In this document: piece after piece, positions 18,155 to 25,823 of the stretch
How positions within the stretch are numbered: the stretch's first letter is position 1
How the letters are laid out: the number at the start of each line of letters is the position of its first letter
Assembly (NCBI RefSeq): GCF_007097365.1
Contig: NZ_VJZR01000019.1
Coordinates: forward strand, 1-40,006
Source: Flavobacterium franklandianum
Lineage (GTDB): Bacteria; Bacteroidota; Bacteroidia; Flavobacteriales; Flavobacteriaceae
DNA: 40,006 nucleotides
Reading direction: 5' to 3'
Position numbers and translations under genes: made by a program
The notes under the pieces: generated by a model
Told to the model about the DNA's origin: nothing
What the model saw: the letters and a program-made list of their open reading frames with translations, nothing else
Databases searched by the model: none

Positions 18155-18919
18155 TTAATTAACGATTACTTTTTTCCAAGATTTTTCAGAATCATTTTGC
18201 AATTCTAAAAAATAAACTCCTGATTGAATTCCGTTTACATCAATTTTAACTTCTCTAGAATCATCAGAAAGTTTAATTGCTTTAACCAAAGCTCCTGTTT
18301 GATTGTATAAATTTACTTTAGATAAATTAGTTTTTGTTTTGATATAAAACTCTCCATATGATGGATTTGGATAAACAGAAGTTGCATTTAAAGAGAAATC
18401 CTCTACACCTAAAGTAGTAAATGAACCAGTAGCGAATCCCCTATTCCCTCCACCGTGATTAGCGAGTGATGTACTTACTGTTGAAGAACGCGCCCAAGCC
18501 AAATCAATAGAATTGGTAGAAGCATAGGGCAGTTGTAGGTCATTAACATCTGAATTCGTAAGTGCTCTTTCAAGAGTTAAAGTTCTAACACCAGATGCAA
18601 CTACATTGTTAACAGTTACCCAATCTTGACTAGAATCTGACGCAGGAGAAGCAAATCCATTATAATTCCTATCGGTTAATGAAGTGGCGTAAACTACAAC
18701 ATCTCCGTCTGACATTCCAAAACCTTCAAGAACTCCCAATCCCATTGCGAACCATCTATCAGAAGGTCCTGTTAATACTAAAGTTACTTTTGAAGAAGCA
18801 TTATTCAAAGTAAAATTAGCAGTCATGTTAGAAGAAAGATTAATAACTCCCGTTGTCTTTGATTGAGAAAACCCCGAAAATGCCAAAAAACAAAATAATA
18901 AAATAGTAATTTTCTTCAT
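18155..18919 (-). CDS. Secreted DOMON-like protein with T9SS type A sorting domain
   Basis: 254 aa with three visible parts. A signal peptide is cut after GFSQ. A DOMON-like beta sandwich covers about 25-165 (TLVLTGPSDRWFAMGLGV, then GMSDGDVVVYA and a conserved W in DLAWARSS). A C-terminal type IX secretion sorting domain covers about 180-254 (SVYPNPSYGEFYIK...VKIDVNGIQSGVYFLEL...KKVIVN). DOMON domains bind haem or sugars. Met in FGMSDGD is in the position that serves as haem ligand in some members, so a cell-surface haem protein is possible. The T9SS domain predicts export across the outer membrane and attachment to the surface. Second gene of the six-gene unit, 6 bp after the ankyrin gene. 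Confidence 0.87.
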   Translation of the reverse strand: MKKITILLFCFLAFSGFSQSKTTGVINLSSNMTANFTLNNASSKVTLVLTGPSDRWFAMGLGVLEGFGMSDGDVVVYATSLTDRNYNGFASPASDSSQDWVTVNNVVASGVRTLTLERALTNSDVNDLQLPYASTNSIDLAWARSSTVSTSLANHGGGNRGFATGSFTTLGVEDFSLNATSVYPNPSYGEFYIKTKTNLSKVNLYNQTGALVKAIKLSDDSREVKIDVNGIQSGVYFLELQNDSEKSWKKVIVN

Positions 18920-18925
18920 CGTTAT

Positions 18926-19444
18926 TTATTTAAGTAAGTTAATAATCTCTTCATTATTTGAAAAAACAGCATATTCGAAAGCTGTTTTGTTTTGTTTGCA
19001 TTTTAGTGTTGTGTTGGCTTTTGCATTTAATAATTTTTTGACCATTTCTGTATTTTTGAACTGAACTGCTAACATTAGAGCTGTTAGCCCGTTGACATCT
19101 GTCAGATCAAGATTCACACTTTTTTTTATCAGTTCATCAACCAATAGAAACTCGCTTTTAAAAACACAAGCCATTAAAGCAGTTCCGTTATTAGAAACAT
19201 AATTCAAATTGGCTCCATTTTCAATCAAAAATTGAGCTACTTCTTGATTTCCTCTGTAACACGCTAGAATTAGCATACTTGACCCCTTATCATCAATAGC
19301 ATTGACACTATTTTTATCATTATCAAAAAGTAGTTTTATATCAGAAAGATTTCCTTTTCTGGCTACATCAAAACAATTGGTGTTTTGGGAAAAAGCTACA
19401 TTAATAGTCAGGATTAAGATAAATAGAGATTTTCTTTTCAACAT
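18926..19444 (-). CDS. Secreted ankyrin-repeat protein
   Basis: 172 aa with a signal peptide (MLKRKSLFILILTINVAFSQ) and about four ankyrin repeats, for example DKGSSMLILACYRGNQEVAQFLIENGANLNYVSNNG and VNGLTALMLAVQFKNTEMVKKLLNAKA in the repeat register of ankyrins (positions 53-88 and 118-144). Exported ankyrin proteins are protein-binding scaffolds in the periplasm; some work beside catalases or other redox proteins. First gene of the six-gene minus-strand unit. Its upstream DNA carries the palindrome at 19482-19498, a likely operator, and no TAnnTTTG -7 element, so an alternative sigma factor or activator may be used. Confidence 0.9.
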   Translation of the reverse strand: MLKRKSLFILILTINVAFSQNTNCFDVARKGNLSDIKLLFDNDKNSVNAIDDKGSSMLILACYRGNQEVAQFLIENGANLNYVSNNGTALMACVFKSEFLLVDELIKKSVNLDLTDVNGLTALMLAVQFKNTEMVKKLLNAKANTTLKCKQNKTAFEYAVFSNNEEIINLLK

Positions 19445-19481
19445 ATTTAATATTTAAATGGCTAATATAGTAAATATAATA

Positions 19482-19498
19482 GTTCGTTTAAGACGAAC
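19482..19498. promoter_or_regulatory. Palindromic candidate operator of the six-gene unit
   Basis: Perfect inverted repeat GTTCGT (19482-19487) / ACGAAC (19493-19498) with a 5-bp TTAAG spacer, 38 bp before the ankyrin gene start. Position and symmetry suit a dimeric repressor or activator. The regulator is not encoded nearby. Confidence 0.5.
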
Positions 19499-19648
19499 AT
19501 TTGTTAAATTTATATTACTAATTTTCAAGCGATTAAATACAAAATTGTAATGAAACTTTGTGTTTTAATAATCCGTATTTTATTTAATATTTTATTATCA
19601 AATTACTAAAATCGGTGCTTAAAATGATTAAAATTTAAATTATTGATT

Positions 19649-21847
19649 TTACAAAACCAACAACCCAAATTCTCTTAAAGTATTCACAGGTTTTGAATAC
19701 CAAAACAATTCGAAATTTTCAAATTGAACTTCAAAATCAGATTTTATTTCTTGAAAAGTGTAGATTTTAGATTTAGAAACTGAGATTTTTTCAAGCATTT
19801 GCATCAACCATTCTCCTTCGTTTTTTCCTGTTTGAATGGTAAAACTTTCTTTTTTGTCGTGAAAAGTTAAAGTCATCAACTCCCAAGAATTTCCTTTTTT
19901 GGATTTTGTGAAATGTTCTACAATGGGCTTCCCTCCTAGCCAGACAATTTTGGCAGTTGGTTTTATATTGAAATCATCTTCTTCCTCTAAAGCATTGGCA
20001 ACAAAATCGGGATGGATTTTTGTTTTTGGGATTTTAAAGTCAAACCACTCTTGTAATTCATAGTCAAAGCAAATGCCGTGCATAAAGTTAAAAAGAGACT
20101 TTTTTAAGCCAAAACTGAATTTATCGTGATCGATTCCTGTTTTGTCAACATAATTAATATCGTTATTGGCGAAAGTTCCAATAGTTTCGGTTTCCTTGAC
20201 AACTCCAAATTTTTCTGGGTACATTCCCACTGGACTGTGAGCCGTCATCGCAAATTGATGCCAAAAACCAGATTGCAAAACACCCACTTCAAACAATTGA
20301 CGAACCATTTCTAGACTATCCACCGTTTCCTGAATGGTTTGCGTTGGATAACCGTACATTAAATAAGAATGCACCATAATTCCGGCTTCAGTAAAATTTC
20401 GAGTGACTTTGGCCACTTGTTCTACCGTTACGCCTTTGTCAATCAATTGCAACAATCTATCCGAAGCCACTTCGAGTCCGCCAGAAACGGCAATACAACC
20501 CGAGGCTTTCAACAACAAACATAAATCGGCAGAGAAACTTTTCTCGAAACGAATGTTCGTCCACCAAGTAACCGATAATTTTCGGCGTAGAATTTCGAGT
20601 GCCAAAGCGCGCATCAAAGCTGGTGGTGCCGCTTCGTCTACATAATGAAAACCATTTTGACCCGTTTGTGCTATCATTTCCTCCATTCGATCGCACAATA
20701 AATTGGCGGCAATGGGTTCGTAGATTTTTATGTAATCTAATGAAATATCACAAAACGTACATTTCCCCCAATAGCAACCGTGCGCCATCGTGAGTTTGTT
20801 CCATCGCCCGTCGCTCCACATTCGGTGCATTGGATTCACGATTTCGATCACCGAAATGTATTTATCCAAAAACAAATCGGAATAATCAGGTGTACCTACT
20901 TCGGATTGTTTATAATCGGGTTTTAATGAATTATTTTTATAAACTACTTTTCCGTTTTCTAGAAGAAATGTTCTTTTAAATTCGTTGGAAGCTGGAAGCT
21001 GGAGGCTGGAAGCGAGGAGTTCTACAGGCAATTCGCCATCATCGAGCGTAATATAATCGAAAAATTCAAAAACACGAGCATCCGAAAGCGAACGCAATTC
21101 AGTATTTGGAAAACCGCCTCCCATCGAAATTTTGATGTTTGGATAATGCTTTCGAACCCATTGCGCGGAACGAAAAGCGGAATATAAATTCCCAGGAAAA
21201 GGAACAGAAATCAGGAATAATTCAGGTTGAATGGTCTCGATTCTATCTTTTAAAAGCGAAAATAAAACGTTGTCAATATAAGTGGGTTCTTGTTGTAAAG
21301 CAGTATATAATTCATCGAAAGAGTTAGCACTTCTGCCCAAACGTTCCGCATAACGACTGAAACCAAAATTGGCATCGACACATTCTACAATAAAATCGGA
21401 AATATCTTCGAGGTACAAAGTCGCCAAATGCTTGGCTTTGTCCTGCGTTCCCATCGTTCCAAAAGCCCAATCTAATTCTTCTAGTTGAGCAAAACGAGAA
21501 GCTTCCGGTAAATAATCTTCCTGACAAATTTGTAATGCCAATGTTGGATTTTTCCCTTGCAAAAAGGCAATAACCGAATCTATGGTTTTGATGTATTCGT
21601 CTTGGAGAGCGAGAATTCGTTTGCAGTTTTCTGACACTTCCCCAACTTTAAACTTTAAACCTGAAACTTTAAACAAATTTTCAAGTCCTTCTTTCGAAAA
21701 CAATTTCAAAATTACTTCAATACCCAAATCTGCCTGAGTTGCCGAAATGTTTTTGGTGTTCAAAAACCCTTTGATATAAGCCGTTGCTGGATACGGAGTG
21801 TTCAGTTGGGTAAACGGTGGCGTGATGAGAAATACTTGGGTTTTCAA
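19649..21847 (-). CDS. B12-binding domain radical SAM protein
   Basis: About 732 aa. The N-terminus (VFLITPPFTQLNTPYP...GFL) begins a B12-binding-like Rossmann domain, continued by PELFLISVPFPGN and KISMGGGFPN. The radical SAM core has the cluster motif CYWGKCTFC (C364, C369, C372, numbered from the upstream TTG at 21865), a CX4CX2C spacing wider than the usual CX3CX2C. GGLEVASDRLLQLIDKG and HSYLMYGYPTQT are typical of these enzymes. No ATG is available in frame near the start. I choose TTG at 21847 because a -7 element (TACTTTTG on the minus strand, 21870-21863) overlaps the earlier TTG at 21865. Substrate unknown. Two heptanucleotide arrays lie inside the coding region (20987-21014 and 21645-21672). 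Confidence 0.88.
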   Translation of the reverse strand: MKTQVFLITPPFTQLNTPYPATAYIKGFLNTKNISATQADLGIEVILKLFSKEGLENLFKVSGLKFKVGEVSENCKRILALQDEYIKTIDSVIAFLQGKNPTLALQICQEDYLPEASRFAQLEELDWAFGTMGTQDKAKHLATLYLEDISDFIVECVDANFGFSRYAERLGRSANSFDELYTALQQEPTYIDNVLFSLLKDRIETIQPELFLISVPFPGNLYSAFRSAQWVRKHYPNIKISMGGGFPNTELRSLSDARVFEFFDYITLDDGELPVELLASSLQLPASNEFKRTFLLENGKVVYKNNSLKPDYKQSEVGTPDYSDLFLDKYISVIEIVNPMHRMWSDGRWNKLTMAHGCYWGKCTFCDISLDYIKIYEPIAANLLCDRMEEMIAQTGQNGFHYVDEAAPPALMRALALEILRRKLSVTWWTNIRFEKSFSADLCLLLKASGCIAVSGGLEVASDRLLQLIDKGVTVEQVAKVTRNFTEAGIMVHSYLMYGYPTQTIQETVDSLEMVRQLFEVGVLQSGFWHQFAMTAHSPVGMYPEKFGVVKETETIGTFANNDINYVDKTGIDHDKFSFGLKKSLFNFMHGICFDYELQEWFDFKIPKTKIHPDFVANALEEEDDFNIKPTAKIVWLGGKPIVEHFTKSKKGNSWELMTLTFHDKKESFTIQTGKNEGEWLMQMLEKISVSKSKIYTFQEIKSDFEVQFENFELFWYSKPVNTLREFGLLVL
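20987..21014. repeat. Four-unit heptanucleotide array inside the radical SAM gene
   Basis: GGAAGCT, GGAAGCT, GGAGGCT, GGAAGCG in tandem on the plus strand. On the coding strand it gives LASSLQLPASNE, a low-complexity insertion. Confidence 0.8.
21645..21672. repeat. Second four-unit heptanucleotide array inside the radical SAM gene
   Basis: ACTTTAA, ACTTTAA, ACCTGAA, ACTTTAA in tandem on the plus strand, read on the coding strand as FKVSGLKFKVGE. It has the same unit length and copy number as the array at 20987-21014. Confidence 0.8.
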
Positions 21848-21862
21848 AGGAATTGTTTTGTG

Positions 21863-21870
21863 CAAAAGTA
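21863..21870 (-). promoter_or_regulatory. -7 promoter element of the radical SAM gene
   Basis: TACTTTTG on the minus strand matches TAnnTTTG. Transcription would start near 21857, so the TTG at 21865 cannot be the translation start if this promoter is used. Confidence 0.5.
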
Positions 21871-21923
21871 ACTCATTTTAGAATTTAGGGAACCATTCAG
21901 CATATTCTATTTTCAAAACATTA

Positions 21924-22051
21924 ATTGCCTACAGCTTTAGCTGGAGGAATAAAATTGAACTGTTTTTAATGGCTTTAGCCAAAACAGCATACTTTTTGGC
22001 TAAAGCCAATGCTACATTGATTCCTTTTCCTCCAGCTAAAGCTGGAGGCAA
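21924..22051. repeat. Four-palindrome repeat element, left copy
   Basis: The order is palindrome A, B, B', A'. A is ATTGCCTACAGCTTTAGCTG (21924-21943) plus GAGG. B is TGGCTTTAGCCAAAA (21970-21984). B' is TTTTGGCTAAAGCCA (21994-22008). A' is CCTCCAGCTAAAGCTGGAGG (22029-22048) followed by CAA. Each unit is palindromic and the whole element is an inverted repeat. A matching copy lies at 25408-25538. It encodes nothing and fits a REP/MITE-like dispersed element of the genus. The rest of the 300-bp gap (21866-22165) shows no gene. Confidence 0.85.
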
Positions 22052-22165
22052 GCCAAAATTATTGATATACTGAATACGAATTTAGAAAAGAATTGGATTC
22101 ATTTATCGAACGTTTTCTGTATTTTGGAATAAAATTACTACTTTTAAAATCTCAAAAAGAATACA

Positions 22166-25100
22166 ATGACAATCCAAGAATACCTCTCCAAAATAAATAC
22201 GCTTTATCGAACTGGCAATGCACGGGAACATTCTTATCGTGGTGATTTGCAAAACCTAATAATGGCCATTTTACCCGATATTTTAGTGACCAACGAACCC
22301 GCAAGAGTCGATTGTGGCGCACCCGATTATGTATTGACACGCAAGGATGTGCCTGTAGGTTATATCGAAGCCAAAGACATTGGAGTCGATTTAAAAGACA
22401 AAAAACTCAAAGAACAATTTGACCGTTACAAATCGGGATTGTCGAATTTGGTTTTTACCGATTATATGGATTTCCATTTTTATAAAGACGGAGAACTCAC
22501 CACTAAAATTGCTATTGCACGAGTAGAAAACGGATTGATTGTACCGCAACCCGAAAACTTTGAGCAGTTTACACAATTGATAAAAAACTTTGCCCAAACC
22601 ATTTCGCAAACCATCAAATCGCCTACCAAACTAGCGCAAATGATGGCAGGAAAAGCCAAGTTGATGGCCGATGTTATCGAAAAATCATTGACCAATGACG
22701 ACCAAGAAGGCAAACGCTCCCAAATAAAATCGCAAATGTTGTCGTTTCAACAAATGCTGATTCACGATATCGACAACAAAGCTTTTGCTGATATTTATGC
22801 CCAAACCATTGCATACGGAATGTTTGCCGCAAGATACCACGACCCTACTTTGCCCACTTTCTCCAGAATGGAAGCCGCTGAATTAATCCCAAAATCGAAT
22901 CCTTTTCTCAGGAAATTGTTTCAAGACATTGCAGGTTTTGATCTCGACACTCGGTTGACTTGGATTGTAGATGAACTCGTCAATATTTTTCTGGCTAGTG
23001 ATGTGGCAGTCATTATGCGAAACTTTGGCAAAAGCACCAAACAAGAAGATCCCGTGGTGCATTTTTATGAAACCTTTTTGGGCGAATACAATCCTGCTTT
23101 GCGAAAAGCCCGTGGAGTTTGGTACACACCGCAACCAGTGGTGAACTTTATTGTTCGTGCGGTAGATGATATTTTGAAAACCGAATTCGATTTGCCACAA
23201 GGATTGGCCGATACGAGCAAAATAAAAATCAAGAAAAAAGCCGTAACCCAAACCGGAACGGGCGCCAACTCGAAGATAAAAGAAGTAGAAACCGAAATCG
23301 AAGTTCACAAAGTACAAATATTAGACCCAGCCACGGGAACTGGAACATTTCTTGCAGAAGTAGTCAAACACATTCACAAAAAATTTGAAGGACAGCAAGG
23401 CATTTGGAGTAAATATGTAACCAATGATTTGATACCAAGATTGAATGGTTTTGAATTATTGATGGCAAGTTATGCTATGGCTCACCTTAAAATGGATATG
23501 TTGCTCACTGAAACAGGCTACAAACCTACCGACGACCAACGTTTTCGTATTTTCCTGACCAACAGTTTAGAAGAAGCACATCCTGATACCCAAACTCTTT
23601 TTAGTTCGTGGCTCTCGGACGAAGCCGACCAAGCCAATGCCATAAAGCGTGATGCGCCTGTTATGGTAGTGATTGGGAATCCGCCGTATAGCGGCGAAAG
23701 TGCCAACAAAGGCGAATGGATTATGAACCTAATGGAAGATTATAAAAAAGAACCCGGCGGGAAAGAAAAATTAAAAGAAAGAAATCCGAAAATGATCAAT
23801 GATGATTATGTTAAATTTTTACGTTTCGGTCAACATTTTATAGATAAAAATGGAAGTGGCATTTTGGCTTTTATCAATCCACACGGATTTTTAGATAATC
23901 CTACTTTTAGAGGAATGCGTTGGAATCTTTTGAAAACATACGATAAAATTTTCACCATAGATTTACACGGAAATTCAAGAAAAAATGAGGTTTCACCTGA
24001 TGGTTCAATAGACCAAAATGTATTTGATATTATGCAAGGTGTTTCTATTAATTTATTTGTAAAAACAGGAAGGAAAAAACAAGAAAATCTAGCAGAAGTT
24101 TTTCATTATGATTTATATGGTAAAAGAGAATTTAAATATAATTTTTTATCTGAAAACTCTTTTAAATCAATAATCTGGAAAAATGTAAATAACATTTTTC
24201 CAGATTATTATTTTGTTCCAAAAAACTATGATATCCTTGTAGACTATGAGGCAGGTTTTTTTATAAATGAATTATTTATTACCAAATCATCAGGTATAAA
24301 AACTTCAAATGATGCTTTTCTAGTCTCTTTAGATAAAAAATCGTTAATTGACAATATAAAATCAAATTTTCAAATTGAACCAAACTTAGATGCAATAAAA
24401 AAGTATAGTTACAAACCTTTCATAGAAAAATATATTTATTATGATGACAAATTGATTGGTAGAAGTAGAAAAGAATTTATGTCTAATTTTATTTCTAAAA
24501 ATAATTTAGGAATTTGTATTATGAGAAATTTGGTTAATACAGATTCTTTTAGTTCAATTTTGTTAACTAATAATCTTTTAGATATTAATTTCTATGGTTT
24601 TCAAACATATTGTTTACCATTATATTTATATCCCGAAACCACCGCCCAACAAACATTAGACGGCAACAATTCAAGAACCCCCAACCTCAACCCCGAAATT
24701 GTAAAACAAATTGCTGCCGGTTTGGGCTTGAGTTTTACCAACGAAAAAGAAACAGAAGGAGAAGTTTGTTTCGCCAATAGTAATGAGTTGCGACCAGAAT
24801 TTAGACAAAGTTTTGCCCCAATCGATTTGCTAGATTATATCTATGCCGTTTTGCATTCGCCAAGTTATAGAGAGAAATACAAGGAGTTTCTGAAAATTGA
24901 TTTTCCGAGAGTGCCGTATCCAAAAAACCCACGCCAATTTATTGATTTGGTTGAGCTAGGCAGTCAATTACGCCAAATTCATTTGCTGGAAAGTCCTATT
25001 GTAAGCAACTACATCACGCAATATCCCGAAGATGGAGATAATGTAGTGGTAAAGCCCAAATACGAACAACGCAACTATGTAGTAGAGAACAACTCCATAA

Positions 25101-25342
25101 CACATAATGATACACCCAAACCTATTGGAAGGGTTTTCATTAACGAAACCCAATATTTTGCGAACGTTCCCGAAGTAGCTTGGAACTTTTACATTGGTGG
25201 CTACCAACCGGCTCAAAAATGGCTCAAAGACCGCAAAGGCAGAGAATTGAGTTATGAAGATATTTTGCATTACCAAAAAATCATTGTGGCATTGAGCGAA
25301 ACTAGTAGGATTATGGAGGAGATTGATGGGATTGAGATATAA
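22166..25342 (+). CDS. Type ISP/IIG restriction-modification enzyme (single chain)
   Basis: 1058 aa enzyme combining DNA cleavage and adenine-N6 methylation. The N-terminal nuclease has a PD-(D/E)xK pattern: D54 in APDYVL, then E68 and K70 in GYIEAK. A helical linker follows, then the methyltransferase with motif I DPATGTGTF (387-395) and motif IV GNPPYSGES (N505-Y508). The C-terminal quarter (FAPIDLLDYIYAVLHSPSYR...DFPRVPYP) matches the type ISP specificity domain. No helicase motor is present, so the short form resembles type IIG enzymes rather than long translocating ISP enzymes. The middle (about 23.76-24.64 kb) is visibly richer in A/T than both ends and should hold the target recognition region. 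It is flanked by paired palindromic repeats, which suggests acquisition. Confidence 0.93.
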   Translation: MTIQEYLSKINTLYRTGNAREHSYRGDLQNLIMAILPDILVTNEPARVDCGAPDYVLTRKDVPVGYIEAKDIGVDLKDKKLKEQFDRYKSGLSNLVFTDYMDFHFYKDGELTTKIAIARVENGLIVPQPENFEQFTQLIKNFAQTISQTIKSPTKLAQMMAGKAKLMADVIEKSLTNDDQEGKRSQIKSQMLSFQQMLIHDIDNKAFADIYAQTIAYGMFAARYHDPTLPTFSRMEAAELIPKSNPFLRKLFQDIAGFDLDTRLTWIVDELVNIFLASDVAVIMRNFGKSTKQEDPVVHFYETFLGEYNPALRKARGVWYTPQPVVNFIVRAVDDILKTEFDLPQGLADTSKIKIKKKAVTQTGTGANSKIKEVETEIEVHKVQILDPATGTGTFLAEVVKHIHKKFEGQQGIWSKYVTNDLIPRLNGFELLMASYAMAHLKMDMLLTETGYKPTDDQRFRIFLTNSLEEAHPDTQTLFSSWLSDEADQANAIKRDAPVMVVIGNPPYSGESANKGEWIMNLMEDYKKEPGGKEKLKERNPKMINDDYVKFLRFGQHFIDKNGSGILAFINPHGFLDNPTFRGMRWNLLKTYDKIFTIDLHGNSRKNEVSPDGSIDQNVFDIMQGVSINLFVKTGRKKQENLAEVFHYDLYGKREFKYNFLSENSFKSIIWKNVNNIFPDYYFVPKNYDILVDYEAGFFINELFITKSSGIKTSNDAFLVSLDKKSLIDNIKSNFQIEPNLDAIKKYSYKPFIEKYIYYDDKLIGRSRKEFMSNFISKNNLGICIMRNLVNTDSFSSILLTNNLLDINFYGFQTYCLPLYLYPETTAQQTLDGNNSRTPNLNPEIVKQIAAGLGLSFTNEKETEGEVCFANSNELRPEFRQSFAPIDLLDYIYAVLHSPSYREKYKEFLKIDFPRVPYPKNPRQFIDLVELGSQLRQIHLLESPIVSNYITQYPEDGDNVVVKPKYEQRNYVVENNSITHNDTPKPIGRVFINETQYFANVPEVAWNFYIGGYQPAQKWLKDRKGRELSYEDILHYQKIIVALSETSRIMEEIDGIEI
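24171..24207. repeat. Perfect 16-bp hairpin inside the restriction-modification gene
   Basis: TAATCTGGAAAAATGT (24171-24186) and ACATTTTTCCAGATTA (24192-24207) are exact reverse complements around a 5-nt loop AAATA. The codons read through as IIWKNVNNIFPDYY. It lies in the AT-rich middle section. Confidence 0.9.
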
Positions 25343-25378
25343 GGTGTTTCTATCACTAAGAACAAAAAGTTTAACTAG

Positions 25379-25390
25379 CCCGAATTCGGG
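25379..25390. repeat. 12-bp palindrome after the restriction-modification gene
   Basis: CCCGAATTCGGG is a perfect palindrome 37 bp after the stop codon, followed within about 15 bp by an A run but no T tract. It may be part of a weak terminator or a separate repeat. Confidence 0.5.
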
Positions 25391-25407
25391 GTAATTTAAA
25401 AAAATGA

Positions 25408-25538
25408 ATTGCCTCCAGCTTTAGCTGGAGTAATTTAGGAATGAATGTAAATTGGCTTTAGCCAAAAAAATTGCTTTTTTTGGCTAAAGCCATTAATAAA
25501 CTAAAAATATTATCCCTCTAGCTAAAGCTAGAGGCAAT
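25408..25538. repeat. Four-palindrome repeat element, right copy
   Basis: Same A-B-B'-A' layout as the element at 21924-22051. A is ATTGCCTCCAGCTTTAGCTG plus GAG (25408-25430). B and B' are TTGGCTTTAGCCAAAA and TTTTGGCTAAAGCCA around 25453-25492. A' is CCTCTAGCTAAAGCTAGAGG (25515-25534) followed by CAAT. A' carries compensating changes (CTAG for CCAG, matched on both sides), so base pairing is kept while sequence drifts. Confidence 0.85.
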
Positions 25539-25603
25539 TGATAGTATGAAGATCAAAAAACTAAATAGTAAAAGATAACTGAACCACAATTCTATCTTTA
25601 CAA

Positions 25604-25684
25604 CCTATATTTTACCAGAAAATTATTGTGGCAATGAGCGAAACCTACAGGATTATGAAAGAAATAGATTTAATTGAAATTTAA
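25604..25684 (+). pseudogene. Remnant of a second restriction-modification enzyme C-terminus
   Basis: The frame ending TAA at 25682-25684 reads YQKIIVAMSETYRIMKEIDL then IEI. The intact enzyme ends YQKIIVALSETSRIMEEIDG then IEI. Just upstream, CTATATTTTAC matches the intact gene's GATATTTTGCATTAC with a 3-bp gap. Only the last 25 or so codons survive. The DNA differs at many third positions, so this is an old paralogue or a related enzyme's tail, not a recent duplication. Confidence 0.85.
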
Positions 25685-25689
25685 AACTT

Positions 25690-25823
25690 ATGATCACTTT
25701 TTCGAATAGCCAAAAATTAAGAGACTATTTACCTAAACTCATAGACAGCCGAGAGAGAATTGGTTTGTTGTAACCAGAACCAACGGATTGGAATACAAAG
25801 GGCATTTTACTCTAAAACGATAA
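25690..25823 (+). pseudogene. Decayed small ORF, copy 1
   Basis: An ATG at 25690 opens MITFSNSQKLRDYLPKLIDS, which stops after 27 codons at 25771-25773. A one-base shift restores a second frame reading FVVTRTNGLEYKGHFTLKR and stopping at 25821-25823. A second decayed copy with the ending VVTRPNRPEYKGHFSLKR lies at 32063-32166. The parent gene is not recognised. It begins 5 bp after the restriction enzyme remnant, so the two may have been cotranscribed. Confidence 0.7.

Noticed and set aside
20126..21527. Several open frames of 60-80 codons on both strands within the radical SAM gene
   Set aside because: All lie inside a well-supported coding region and show no domain, start context or conservation pattern.
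22391..23709. Minus-strand frames opposite the restriction-modification gene
   Set aside because: They mirror the catalytic coding region and show no start signals or family motifs.
21924..25538. The paired palindromic elements as a CRISPR array or composite transposon
   Set aside because: There are only two copies separated by a gene, no spacers, and no transposase in the window. A REP/MITE-like origin fits better.
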